Positions 23,677 through 32,359 of a DNA stretch of 64,000 nt are shown here, piece by piece. The stretch lies in assembly GCF_035989265.1 (NCBI RefSeq), contig NZ_JAYKZX010000003.1, forward strand, positions 2,882,501 to 2,946,500, read 5' to 3'. The translations under genes and the position numbers were made by a program. The DNA comes from Sphingobium sp. HWE2-09. Lineage in GTDB: Bacteria; Pseudomonadota; Alphaproteobacteria; Sphingomonadales; Sphingomonadaceae. Under the pieces are notes generated by a model. The model ran no database searches and had not been told where the DNA came from. It saw only the letters and a program-made list of their open reading frames with translations. The number at the start of each line of letters is the position of its first letter. The stretch's first letter is position 1.

Positions 23677-24311
23677 GCCTGTTTCTCCCCGGCAACATCG
23701 CGCATCGCGGCAATGATATTGGGGTAGGCGGCGCAACGGCAGATATTGCCGCTCATTCGCTCCCGCAATTCCGCGTCGTTCAACGCCACCTTATCCAGAT
23801 CCGCGGTCGCATGGCTGGGGACGCCTGCCTGGATTTCCTCCAGCACTGCGACGGCCGAACAAATCTGCCCTGGCGTGCAATATCCGCACTGATAGCCGTC
23901 ATGCACGATGAAAGCCTTCTGCATGGGATGCAGATTTTCCGGCGTGCCCAGCCCTTCGATCGTCGTGATGTCGTCACCATCATGCATCACGGCCAAGGTC
24001 AGACAGCTATTGATCCGACGCCCTTCCACGATCACCGTGCAGGCACCGCATTGCCCATGATCGCATCCTTTTTTGGTGCCGGTCAGATGCAGATGCTCCC
24101 GCAGCGTATCGAGCAGGCTGGTGCGCGGATCGAGTTGCAGATGCACCTCGCGTCCGTTGACGGTCAATTCGACGGGCATCATGGCAGTTGTTCCTTTACG
24201 CCTGGGCGTTGCGGCGGCAGCGTCCTGCGCTTGCGACAATATGGGCGCTGCGGCAGCAAAAGCGGTACTGCCCTGCAGCAGGCCGCGGCGCGTTAAATGA
24301 TTGGACGACAT
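23673..24311 (-). CDS. paoA: Periplasmic aldehyde oxidoreductase, 2Fe-2S subunit PaoA (Tat-exported)
   Basis: A 212-residue iron-sulfur subunit. The start at 24311 gives [15 protein letters not shown], a twin-arginine signal that carries the folded complex to the periplasm. The plant-type cluster ligands are in [16 protein letters not shown] with INSC. The second cluster is in CGYCTPGQ and NICRCAAYP. First gene of the paoABC operon; the three genes overlap by 4 nt each, consistent with tight coupling. Confidence 0.94.
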   Translation of the reverse strand: MSSNHLTRRGLLQGSTAFAAAAPILSQAQDAAAATPRRKGTTAMMPVELTVNGREVHLQLDPRTSLLDTLREHLHLTGTKKGCDHGQCGACTVIVEGRRINSCLTLAVMHDGDDITTIEGLGTPENLHPMQKAFIVHDGYQCGYCTPGQICSAVAVLEEIQAGVPSHATADLDKVALNDAELRERMSGNICRCAAYPNIIAAMRDVAGEKQA

Positions 24312-24640
24312 GGCCGGTCCTCCCTGTTGGTTGCCTGTCATTACGAAGAGCGGCGGCAAACGATCCCGCCGCCGCAAGAAACATCCAAAGCCAAGCTAGC
24401 AGAAGGACAGCGTACGCCAAGCGCCTCCTTTTTCCCGCCGTGGGCCGACGATTCGCGCGGTCGAATAGCGCCAGCCCTATCGCTCGAACTGTCGCGACGC
24501 GTCTAAGGCACAGAAAAGGGAGGATTTTTATATCGTCGCCTGAGAATTTCATTTTTGTGCAATTCTCCCCTTGCCCGTTCGAACAAGCGCTGCTAGTTCC
24601 CCGCCACCCGCCGAGAGGGATACATCCTCCGGCCGCCAGA
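24312..24640. other. Intergenic region upstream of paoA and tRNA-Gly
   Basis: About 330 nt with no convincing gene. It must hold the paoABC promoter (minus strand) and the tRNA-Gly promoter (plus strand), but no clear -35/-10 pair or operator could be picked out by eye. Confidence 0.5.
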
Positions 24641-24715
24641 GCGGGCGTAGCTCAGGGGTAGAGCACAACCTTGCCAAGGTTGGGGTCGAGGGTTCGAATC
24701 CCTTCGCCCGCTCCA
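24641..24715 (+). tRNA. tRNA-Gly (GCC)
   Basis: A 75-nt tRNA with acceptor strands GCGGGCG and CGCCCGC plus TCCA. The D-arm has TAGCTCAGGGGTAGAGC, the anticodon loop TTGCCAA gives GCC, and the T-loop is TTCGAAT. tRNA genes are common insertion sites, and the catabolic/accessory region starts just after it. Confidence 0.96.
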
Positions 24716-24993
24716 GAAATCATAGAAATCAATGGTTTCTGGGGCGTTGTGTCAGCTGGTTCATCGCCTTCCCCGAGAATCTCAGACATCGTTCAGGGTA
24801 AGCAATCCTGCGTTGCCTTTGCCTAAAAGCCTATCCCGATCGGAATGCATCCGATTGCATGATGAACTGCGGCGAGGCACATAGTCGTTCATCCAATGCA
24901 GAGTTTATCGCGCCTCCTGCTTTGGATCGCCTATCAGCCGAGTCAGCGGCTGAAATTCCCATGCGTCGTTACCATCACCAAATGGAAGCCAAG

Positions 24994-25509
24994 ATGAAAA
25001 TGGAAACCGGACGGGCCGAAACGCATCGACGGGCATTTCTGGCGGGTTCACTGGTCGGCGTGGCATCATTTCTGCCCAAACCGTCCCAAGCCGCTGTGCA
25101 TGATACGCCATTCGATCGCACGGCATATGATCGCTATATCCAGTTGATGAACAAGGGCGATCTGCAGTTCGCAGACTATTATGCGGACGATATTCAGTTC
25201 GTCATGAATATTCGGGGGAAGGCAGGGGTGCTGGCTTTCTACGCCAGACAGCGTCCCTATATACGGGAAACGCTCAAAATCCTGTTTTTCTGCTCCGACA
25301 GGAAGGGCGCGGCGGCCCAGGTGCATAGCGAAGTGCACTGTATCCGGGATTGCGACGATACGACGCTTTTTGGCCGCGCATTGAAGGTCGGCGAGCATCA
25401 AACGATACGCGGTTGCCTTCTCTACAGTCTGAACGATCAAGGCAAAATCATCGAGATCAACGGACCGCCGCCCGAAATTCTAACGCCATGGCGCATGGAT
25501 GCGATCTGA
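24994..25509 (+). CDS. Exported SnoaL/NTF2-like protein
   Basis: A protein of about 171 residues. After a short charged start it has THRRAFLAGSLVGVASFLP, a twin-arginine-like signal, followed by PSQAA. The mature part reads as a cone-shaped NTF2/SnoaL domain (FDRTAYDRYIQLMNKGDLQF then ADYYADDIQFVMNIRGKAG). Such domains are enzymes (isomerases, cyclases, dehydratases) or binding proteins. The start was chosen because GGAAG lies 5 nt upstream; the frame is open up to 24859. Substrate unknown. Confidence 0.7.
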   Translation: MKMETGRAETHRRAFLAGSLVGVASFLPKPSQAAVHDTPFDRTAYDRYIQLMNKGDLQFADYYADDIQFVMNIRGKAGVLAFYARQRPYIRETLKILFFCSDRKGAAAQVHSEVHCIRDCDDTTLFGRALKVGEHQTIRGCLLYSLNDQGKIIEINGPPPEILTPWRMDAI

Positions 25510-25954
25510 GAGCGGTTTTACGAACGTACATAAGGGCGGCAGGAAGCGGACGCCCATTCTGCCTATCGGCCAGCGGCGCGCCGCTTAGCGAGGGACACGC
25601 CACCCCCAACCCATGCGCATCCAAACGCTGGCAGCCGATGCGCAGGGGGGACAGCCGATAATCAACGCGAGTGTCCATTCATCGGTCTGATCCATGCGAA
25701 AAGCCATGGCCGAATTGATGCACCTATCTTGCTGCTCCATGGCTGATAGTGATGACGGATAGGGATGTCCGCTACGTTATCGCGCAAGCCTAAGTCGTGC
25801 GGATTTCCTACATGGTCGCTAAACGCGGGCTATTCGGACGAACAAGTCCGAGAGCCAAGTGTGCGTGCGTCCATATCTTATGGTTCGTCTCCAGGTTTAT
25901 TGAACGGTCACGATAAAATCGCCTGGGCAAAGGTGATATATTAGGGGAAAGAAT
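25510..25954. other. Intergenic region upstream of the TonB receptor gene
   Basis: About 445 nt with no believable gene on either strand. The 3' end carries TATATTAGGGGAAAGAAT just before the receptor ATG, giving a ribosome binding site. A TTGAACGGTCA stretch near 25900 resembles part of the 36-bp sites found elsewhere, but does not align over the full length. Confidence 0.45.
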
Positions 25955-28180
25955 ATGAATTATAGCAGATTCCTTTTGTCCACGACTTTGCTGGCATCTG
26001 CCTTTGCAGGGCAGGGCGCCATGGCCCAGACCACCAATGCGACGGGCGGCGAATCGACCAAGGACAATCTGGTTCTTCAAGAGATCATCGTGACGGCGGA
26101 ACGCCGGTTCAATACGGCGCAGAAGACTGCCGCTGCGATCTCCGTCCGTCCCGGCGCCGAAATGGTGCGCCAGGGTCGCTATGAACTCAAGAACATCCTG
26201 GAAGATGTGCCTGGCATATCCGGCGGCGCTTCGGGTTCGACCAACACGTCGCTTGCTGGCGGTACGGACAACCCTGCCACCGGGCTGGTCATTCGCGGTA
26301 TCCAGTCCAACCAGGGCGTAGGCGGCAGCGCAACCTCCACCTCGTCCGCCGCGGCGATTTATACCGACGATGTCTATAACGGCCTGGGCGGCAATTACGA
26401 CATTGCGCGGGTGGAGGTTCTGCGCGGACCGCAGGGAACGCTTTATGGCCGCAGCGCGACGGCGGGCATCGTCGCCATCCATACCAACGATCCCGACACC
26501 AAGGCATTTGGGGTCGAAGGCACCGCGGAACTCGCGAACTACAACCTGTTCCATTTCGTAGGCGCGGTGAACGTGCCGATCGTGGAAGACAAGCTGGCGC
26601 TCCGGGTCGCGGGCAATTATTTCGAACGGGACGGCTATTACGCCAAGGACGGCGATGCCCGTCAGAGCGCCAGCTTCCGCGCGAAGCTGCTGTGGACGCC
26701 AAGCGACACCTTCTCAGCGCTGCTCGGCTATGCACAGGAATTCAATACGACGCACACCGGCGGCACGAGCGTTGTTCAAGGTAGCTCGCCGACCGATTTC
26801 GTTTTTTCGGATAGCGCCATCGGCAATGGTCGGAACCACAGCAGGCAGGTCTGGGGCAAGTTCAATCTCGATCTTGGCGGCGTGGAACTGACCTATATTC
26901 CGGCGTATCGCACATTTTTTCAGGACACGACCGCCGTCGTGCGCACCGCACCGGGACCGGGCGAGATTCACATCGACAATTATGTGAAGACGACGCCCGA
27001 TAACTTCATGACGCACGAATTGCGCCTCAATAGCACGGACACCAATTCGGCGTTCAAGTGGCAGGTCGGCGGACTTTACTATCGCAACTCGCTGAGCGAG
27101 CGGAACGACCTGTTCAATTATGACATCGGGCCGATGGGCGCATTCATCTTCAAGTCGTTCACGCACAAGGTGACGACGGCTGGCGGCGTCTTTGCGGAGG
27201 GCACCTACGCCTTTGCCCCCAACACGCGGCTGACCGCCGGCGTCCGTTACGATCACACCAAGATTGAAATCGATCAGGATTACACGACCATCATCGGCGT
27301 TTCCAAGTCGCTATCCGGGGCGGACCGCCTGGCCACGTTCAACAACGTGACGTACAAGGCGCGCCTTGAGCATGATCTGACGCCGCGCAATCTGCTCTAT
27401 GCGCTGATTTCCACCGGGGTCTCGCCTGGCGACAAGACGCTGACCCAAGATGCTTCTGGTCAACCCAAGACCTTGGTGTTGGACGCCGAAACGCTCACAT
27501 CCTATGAAATCGGTGCGAAGAATTGCTTTTTCAACGATCGCCTGCAGATCAATCTTGCCGCCTTCTATAATGATTATGGCGGGTATCAGACCGCTGGCAT
27601 CAACGTCGCAGCGCCCGGTGATCCCAATCGCATATTCGAGACGATCACGGTTCCGCTGAAGTCCTATGGTGTGGAATTTGAAATTCAGGCACGCCCTTGG
27701 GAGAACGGCACGATCGGCCTGAACGGCTCTTATATCCGCGCTCGCTACGGCGAATTTCCTGCCGAATACGCCAAATATTTCTCCAGCCGTAATGTGGCAC
27801 CCTCGCCGCCGTTCCGGGTGACCGGCTCCTACGATCATCGCGTCTCGCTGGGCGGCGATACGGCACTGATGCTGCGCGGCGTGGTTCGCTACGTATCCTC
27901 CCATGCCAGCTCGAGGATTACGGTGTTGGATGAGCAGTTGGGCGCTGGACCTTATGTTCACGTCCCCGGACGCGCCGTGGCCGACTTTAATGCGACTTTG
28001 GTACTGAATTCCAATGTGTCGATCACCGGATATGTCCGCAATCTGACGAACGAACGGTATCTGCCTGACAACTGGAACGTGGCCAACACAATTCCGGGCA
28101 ATCCGCCTACCGTCATCGTGTCGCAAAATGGTTTGAGCGACCCGCGGACTTTCGGTGCGATCCTGAACTTCAAGTTCTGA
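25955..28180 (+). CDS. TonB-dependent outer-membrane receptor
   Basis: A 741-residue receptor. The signal peptide ends GAMAQ, followed by a TonB box in LQEIIVTAERR. Its plug has YELKNILEDVPGISGG, LVIRGIQSN and EVLRGPQGTLYGRSATAG. The barrel ends in Phe (FGAILNFKF), as expected for BAM-dependent insertion. The GPQGTLYG type is the large sphingomonad group linked with uptake of sugars, lignin-derived and other carbon compounds, so with the catabolic genes downstream it may import the substrate; that is inference. It has its own terminator. Confidence 0.92.
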   Translation: MNYSRFLLSTTLLASAFAGQGAMAQTTNATGGESTKDNLVLQEIIVTAERRFNTAQKTAAAISVRPGAEMVRQGRYELKNILEDVPGISGGASGSTNTSLAGGTDNPATGLVIRGIQSNQGVGGSATSTSSAAAIYTDDVYNGLGGNYDIARVEVLRGPQGTLYGRSATAGIVAIHTNDPDTKAFGVEGTAELANYNLFHFVGAVNVPIVEDKLALRVAGNYFERDGYYAKDGDARQSASFRAKLLWTPSDTFSALLGYAQEFNTTHTGGTSVVQGSSPTDFVFSDSAIGNGRNHSRQVWGKFNLDLGGVELTYIPAYRTFFQDTTAVVRTAPGPGEIHIDNYVKTTPDNFMTHELRLNSTDTNSAFKWQVGGLYYRNSLSERNDLFNYDIGPMGAFIFKSFTHKVTTAGGVFAEGTYAFAPNTRLTAGVRYDHTKIEIDQDYTTIIGVSKSLSGADRLATFNNVTYKARLEHDLTPRNLLYALISTGVSPGDKTLTQDASGQPKTLVLDAETLTSYEIGAKNCFFNDRLQINLAAFYNDYGGYQTAGINVAAPGDPNRIFETITVPLKSYGVEFEIQARPWENGTIGLNGSYIRARYGEFPAEYAKYFSSRNVAPSPPFRVTGSYDHRVSLGGDTALMLRGVVRYVSSHASSRITVLDEQLGAGPYVHVPGRAVADFNATLVLNSNVSITGYVRNLTNERYLPDNWNVANTIPGNPPTVIVSQNGLSDPRTFGAILNFKF

Positions 28181-28212
28181 CATTTTCTCACTACCTGCCA
28201 AGACCATGATTG

Positions 28213-28246
28213 GCCGCGTCGTTATGTAACGACGCGGCTAATTTTT
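28213..28246 (+). terminator. Strong intrinsic terminator after the TonB receptor
   Basis: A perfect 12-bp stem, GCCGCGTCGTTA (28213-28224) with TAACGACGCGGC (28227-28238), followed by TAATTTTTA. Confidence 0.9.
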
Positions 28247-28754
28247 ATATATACGGACACATTACGAGGGGGCGGTCTACAGGCGGGGAGGGCGGTGCTG
28301 TCAGGCTGCGGCGCGCTTAGACCAAAGGGGCGTCCTGCCGGTTTCTAAGGAATGTAAGCGGCCAATGCTCTTACCTCATGCGCGCTGCGGATTGGCTGTG
28401 TCTGGTGATGCGAGCCGTGACGCGACCGTCTCTGGCGTTAAAGCAGGATGACTTTACCTTGAGCTGGTTGCTCGAAACCAACGGAACAAGATAGATCGAC
28501 TTGACGTCATCAGCCTCAAATGCCGAAACGCGGGGATAAGGAATGAATGTGCATGTTCTCCTGCGCAAGCCGAGGCCTAGCCTCGCGCGTCGAACTAAAC
28601 CCCGGCATTCACCGGGGCGCGCGCTATAGCTTCCTTGGATAGGTCGGCTGCGATCGGGATCAACCGGGGGGGCGTAAGGGGCGTTTCCCCTGCCAAGATA
28701 GGCGGCCGACCACCTGCCATGCAGAGCCTTCAGACCGCCTGTCGTAAGCCACAA
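28247..28754. other. About 500-nt gene-free stretch
   Basis: No credible coding region on either strand. The reading frames present are Arg/Pro-rich with poor codon use. It contains a CCCCGG/CCGGGG hairpin at 28600-28617, similar in type to sphingomonad REP palindromes. It could be a remnant of lost DNA, but no gene fragment was recognised. Confidence 0.5.
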
Positions 28755-28786
28755 AAAAGGCCGACATGCAGGCATGTCGGCCTTTT
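28755..28786. terminator. Bidirectional terminator
   Basis: AAAAGGCCGACATGC and GCATGTCGGCCTTTT form a perfect stem with A and T runs on both flanks. It ends the minus-strand SnoaL-like gene. Confidence 0.88.
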
Positions 28787-28809
28787 GCGAGCCATTAGAT
28801 GATCGCGGC

Positions 28810-29421
28810 CTATTTGGCGCCGATCACCGTCTTACGCTGAAGAATGCGCCATTCGCCATTACGCTTTTCCAAGACGTCGTCATAGTGGCCGGGAAGGCCG
28901 ACGACGGTCTTCTTGGTCGCCAGGTCCGGATAGACGCTGACGAAATAGCCATAATGGGTCGCCCGCGTGGGACTCTGGAACTCGAAATGATGGCTTAGCG
29001 ACAAATGCCAGGGCGCGACATTAGTCCCGACACTGTTAAGGCCGCCCGGCGTGCCCGGCGCGGGCATCGGCGGCGCGCCCGCAGGGGGTTTGGGCATTCC
29101 GGCCGGGGGCGGCATGGCGCCGCCGCCTGCTGGCGGCGGGGGTGGGCCTTCCGCCGCCTTTTTGTAGGGCATGGTGAAGCTCATACCCGGTTCGGGCTGC
29201 GCGACGATGGTGGCTTCGGGCCAGAAGGCCGTGTCGAAGCGCGCCATGTCGTGGAGTTCCAGGCCCAGCGTGTAATTGTCGACGGCGGCGTTCACAGCGA
29301 CCCAGTCATCGACCGTGGGCTTGTAACTCGACGCCGCCGTGCTTGCCGCTGGCGCCTCGGCATAGGCCACGCCAGCGACCATCAAGAGGCAGGCGCCCCC
29401 AATTCCCGCCAAATATTTCAT
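28810..29421 (-). CDS. Exported SnoaL-like protein with a Pro/Gly-rich insert
   Basis: A 203-residue protein. A signal peptide ends at VAYAE (about residue 22), then the first half of an NTF2/SnoaL domain (VDDWVAVNAAVDNYTLGLEL, HDMARFDTAFWPEA). A block of about 35 residues of Pro, Gly, Ala and Met near residues 90-125 follows, and then the second half (SLSHHFEFQSPTRATHYGYF to EKRNGEWRILQRKTVIG). The insert sits where the fold usually has a loop. Neighbouring exported proteins carry similar tracts. Function unknown; periplasmic by signal. Confidence 0.78.
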   Translation of the reverse strand: MKYLAGIGGACLLMVAGVAYAEAPAASTAASSYKPTVDDWVAVNAAVDNYTLGLELHDMARFDTAFWPEATIVAQPEPGMSFTMPYKKAAEGPPPPPAGGGAMPPPAGMPKPPAGAPPMPAPGTPGGLNSVGTNVAPWHLSLSHHFEFQSPTRATHYGYFVSVYPDLATKKTVVGLPGHYDDVLEKRNGEWRILQRKTVIGAK

Positions 29422-29458
29422 CTCGTCCTCACCTTACCCTTATTGAAGCGGCCCATCA

Positions 29459-30445
29459 TCATTTCGGATCATTGGCCTTCAGCCGCTTTAGCACTTCGGC
29501 CGGATCTTCGATGACCGTCTCGTTCGTGACGGGATCGAACTCCAGGGGATCGGCCTCGGACGATCCGCACACCCACTCCGCGGGCAGTCCGAAATCGCCG
29601 GTATTGCGCTTGAAGAGCTGGTCGTTGGCGACATAGGGCTTTGTCCAAACCGTGTCATCATAGATTGTCAGCTTGATTTCGAGCGTGTCCTGGTCGAGCA
29701 ACCGGAAACGTTCGACCATGCGCATGTTAGGGCCATGTGGTCCGAAGATCGCTTCGGGCGGAAGGACGAAGCCGCCCGTCCCCTTTCCAGGGAAGTTGGC
29801 ATATTGGAACATGATGTCGTCGTTGAATGCGATGCTTTCGACGACGAGCGTATCCCCTTCGAAATGCGCGATCGAATTGCCCAGGAAGCTGGGATTGGGA
29901 CGTTCCTGATGCTTCCCGTCGACTTTGATGAAGCGGGTCATGCTGCTGTTTTCGATGTAGATCGCGATCAGCCCCGGCTCATAGAAGAATTTGAGCGGCG
30001 ACCCCAGGCGCTGGATCAGCGGCATGCCCGCCGTCTTGCACCCGGGTCCGGCAAAGGGAATATCCTCGATCCCCTTGTAGGACTGCGCATAGGCTTTCGC
30101 CTTGGGCGTCAGCGGCGTTGTAACATTGGCATCCAGGAACGACGTGACGCTCTGCCAGTTGCCAGAAAAGAAATCCGGCATCTTTGTAATATCGCCCCAT
30201 TTCGTTCCCAACGCCTTGGACCCTGCAGGCGCGGTCAAGGTAGAGGGGCCTTTCCGGGCGACGGGGCCAAGGCCGGGTGGCAGCCCACCGGGCGGAAGAC
30301 CGCCAGGGGGCGGCCCACCGGGCGGAAATGCACCGGCAGGAGGGCCACCGGGTGGCTGCGCGGACGCATCCACCACGGCAAATGTAGCCTGCGCGAACGC
30401 AACCGAGCATAGCGCGGCGACGCGCAGGGATTTGAAGTTGATCAT
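29459..30445 (-). CDS. Secreted protein of the GDTLVVE family
   Basis: A protein of about 328 residues. A signal peptide (FKSLRVAALCSVAFAQATFA) is followed by a Pro/Gly repeat near residues 30-60 (PPGGPP, PPGGLPP). The folded part includes SLGNSIAHFEGDTLVVESIA-like sequence (here FLGNSIAHFEGDTLVVES) and a C-terminal stretch with DQDTLEIKLTIYDDTVWTKP and WVCGSSE. Proteins with '(W/F)-G-DTLVVE' occur in catabolic regions of sphingomonads and Acidobacteria, with no known function. The start at 30445 begins the signal peptide. It lies between the SnoaL-like and DUF6152 genes on the same strand. Confidence 0.75.
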   Translation of the reverse strand: MINFKSLRVAALCSVAFAQATFAVVDASAQPPGGPPAGAFPPGGPPPGGLPPGGLPPGLGPVARKGPSTLTAPAGSKALGTKWGDITKMPDFFSGNWQSVTSFLDANVTTPLTPKAKAYAQSYKGIEDIPFAGPGCKTAGMPLIQRLGSPLKFFYEPGLIAIYIENSSMTRFIKVDGKHQERPNPSFLGNSIAHFEGDTLVVESIAFNDDIMFQYANFPGKGTGGFVLPPEAIFGPHGPNMRMVERFRLLDQDTLEIKLTIYDDTVWTKPYVANDQLFKRNTGDFGLPAEWVCGSSEADPLEFDPVTNETVIEDPAEVLKRLKANDPK

Positions 30446-30476
30446 CGGCGAGGCCTCTTCATCGGGTCGATACAGG

Positions 30477-30878
30477 TCAGTTCGGAACAGGTGCGCCATC
30501 GCGCAATTCGCGGCCGCTCGACAATTTGATCACGCTGATCAGGCCGACATTCTTTCCGGCCCGGCTGGGACTGGCCGTCACGGTCACCTTGTCACCGGTC
30601 TTCATATCGTTGGAGTTCCAGCCGTTGCGCGCCAGCATGCCTGCACTGCCCGCTTCGAAGCCCCAGATTTCCTGAGTTCCGTCCGACTTGATGCGGCGGA
30701 TGTACAGCCAGGAATGGGGATTGGACCACACCCACTTCTCCACTGTGCCGGAAATGTTGACCTTCTTCGTCATGTCGAAAGGCGCAGCGGAATGGTGTGC
30801 CGTCGCCGGGATCGCCACAGCAGCGAGAAGTAATGCTGACAATGCCCGTGCAATACGGGTCGAACCACGCGTGTTCAT
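30477..30878 (-). CDS. DUF6152 exported protein
   Basis: A 133-residue protein. A signal peptide ends ATAHHSAAPFD, and the His-His motif right after cleavage is typical of DUF6152. The mature part (VNISGTVEKWVWSNPHSWLY, GDKVTVTASPSR, GLISVIKLSSGREL) reads as a small beta-barrel. The adjacent His residues at the mature N-terminus could bind a metal such as copper; this is inference. The first gene of a minus-strand trio with the GDTLVVE and SnoaL-like genes. A second DUF6152 copy lies at 63075. Confidence 0.85.
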   Translation of the reverse strand: MNTRGSTRIARALSALLLAAVAIPATAHHSAAPFDMTKKVNISGTVEKWVWSNPHSWLYIRRIKSDGTQEIWGFEAGSAGMLARNGWNSNDMKTGDKVTVTASPSRAGKNVGLISVIKLSSGRELRDGAPVPN

Positions 30879-31105
30879 TGCATATTCGCCTTTCAAACGT
30901 CTTTCCACGGCATGCTTATACCGCCACCGGTATAGCACGGGTTTACAGGCATTTTCTTTGCCTCTGAAAGCTTGGGATAGTTAGGTGCCACAATTGTGAT
31001 GGTGAGGCGCTACTGATCAAGATTCCTTGGCGCGCCCTGACGGCCTATCGGACGACCGATGATTTTCATCACCCGCCACACGGTTGAGATTTTACGCCGG
31101 AAAAT

Positions 31106-31141
31106 TTGAACTAGACAGTCATCTTTATACGACTTAGTCAA
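31106..31141 (-). promoter_or_regulatory. 36-bp conserved site A
   Basis: On the minus strand: TTGACTAAGTCGTATAAAGA then TGACTGTCTAGTTCAA. It lies in the 385-bp divergent region between the DUF6152 gene (start 30878) and the FAH-fold gene (start 31264). Rest of 30879-31263 shows no gene. One of five aligned copies; see sites B-E. Confidence 0.8.
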
Positions 31142-31263
31142 TCAAAAAGCGGGATATGGCAACCGGCGGTGCTGGTCGATGGCATGCGCGAATCGATGGC
31201 CGGTGCTCTTCCGCTCTTATTCCGGGCCGCATTGGCCGATAATATCTAGGAAGGATTACAGCC

Positions 31264-32118
31264 ATGAAGCTAGCCCGTTTCACCGTTGATGGCCGCACCC
31301 GGCTGGGAAAGGTCGTTGGCGACCAGGTCGTGGATATCAGCGCGGCGGTGCCTAAAGCTGGCGATTCCATGCGTGTTCTGCTCGGGCAGCTGGATGATGT
31401 GCGTGCCGCGATCGAGGCTGTCGACGGACCGGCCTTTGCCCTTTCGGACGTGACGCTGGAAGCGCCCATCGCAGACCCGCAGAAATATCTCGCCATCGGC
31501 ATGAACTATCAGGACCACGCCGACGAAGCGGCAGCCGCTGGCAAGCCGGTTCCCACATCGCAACTGTGGTTCAACAAGCAGGTCAGCTGCATCAACGGGC
31601 CGTTTTCGGATGTCGACGTGCCCAAGTCCGCCCCCGACATGGTCGATTATGAAGCGGAAATGGGCGTCGTGATCGGCAAGCGTTGTCGTCATGTGTCGCG
31701 CGAAGATGCGCGATCGGTGATCGCGGGCTATTGCGTTATCAACGACGTGACCGCGCGCGACTGGCAGTTCCGCTCGCCGACCTTCACGCTGGGCAAGTCG
31801 TTCGATACCCACGGCCCGATCGGCCCATGGATCACCACCGATGACGAAATTGCCGATCCGCACGCGCTGACGATGACGCTCGAACTGAATGGCGAGGTTC
31901 GCCAGCAGTCATCCACAGGCAAAATGATCTACGATATCTTCGAGCAGATCGCCTATCTGACCGAGGTGATGACCCTGGAGCCGGGCGATGTGATCGCGAC
32001 CGGTACGCCCGCAGGCGTGGGTATCGCCGGCAATCGCTTCATGAAGGCGGGCGATGTCGTGCGCGTCGCCATCGACGGTCTGGGCGCCATCGAAAACCGC
32101 TTCGTCAACGAAGCCTGA
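31264..32118 (+). CDS. Fumarylacetoacetate hydrolase family enzyme
   Basis: A 284-residue cytoplasmic FAH-fold enzyme that would cleave or hydrate an oxo-acid from aromatic ring cleavage. The core begins KYLAIGMNYQDHADEA and includes VDYEAEMGVVIGK, with the two Glu metal ligands, and VINDVTARDWQFRS with the Asp. The length and G-T-PAGVG motif (GDVIATGTPAGVG) match the HpcE/2-keto-4-pentenoate-type hydrolases. Its own promoter region carries site A. A hairpin at 32129-32166 follows. Confidence 0.92.
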   Translation: MKLARFTVDGRTRLGKVVGDQVVDISAAVPKAGDSMRVLLGQLDDVRAAIEAVDGPAFALSDVTLEAPIADPQKYLAIGMNYQDHADEAAAAGKPVPTSQLWFNKQVSCINGPFSDVDVPKSAPDMVDYEAEMGVVIGKRCRHVSREDARSVIAGYCVINDVTARDWQFRSPTFTLGKSFDTHGPIGPWITTDDEIADPHALTMTLELNGEVRQQSSTGKMIYDIFEQIAYLTEVMTLEPGDVIATGTPAGVGIAGNRFMKAGDVVRVAIDGLGAIENRFVNEA

Positions 32119-32128
32119 CACAGTGAAA

Positions 32129-32166
32129 GCGATAGTGCCTGTACCGGTTGGTGCGGGCACTATCGC
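32129..32166 (+). terminator. Hairpin after the FAH gene
   Basis: GCGATAGTGCC (32129-32139) pairs with GGCACTATCGC (32156-32166). No strong T run follows, so it may be a weak or factor-assisted terminator. Confidence 0.55.
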
Positions 32167-32359
32167 GTTAATGTAGCAAAGGTCGGCAAACCGTCTTGGG
32201 CGGATAGGCCGCACTTCTATCGATAGGATCAGACGCGCCGCGCAATGCGGCAATGTCCTAGCCGCATGATGCGAGATCGGTAGTCGAGGCGATCGCCTCT
32301 TGGATCAACGCAGTGCGCGTACATTCCTCAACGTCAACAACGTGCAGAAGCGCCCGGAT

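Noticed and set aside
25890..25925. TTGAACGGTCA upstream of the TonB receptor as a copy of the site
   Set aside because: Half-sites are too close together and the middle does not align.
28371..28775. A 134-codon minus-strand frame in the gene-free stretch
   Set aside because: No start signal, Arg-rich first half and overlap with a terminator; the second half looks slightly protein-like but no family was recognised.
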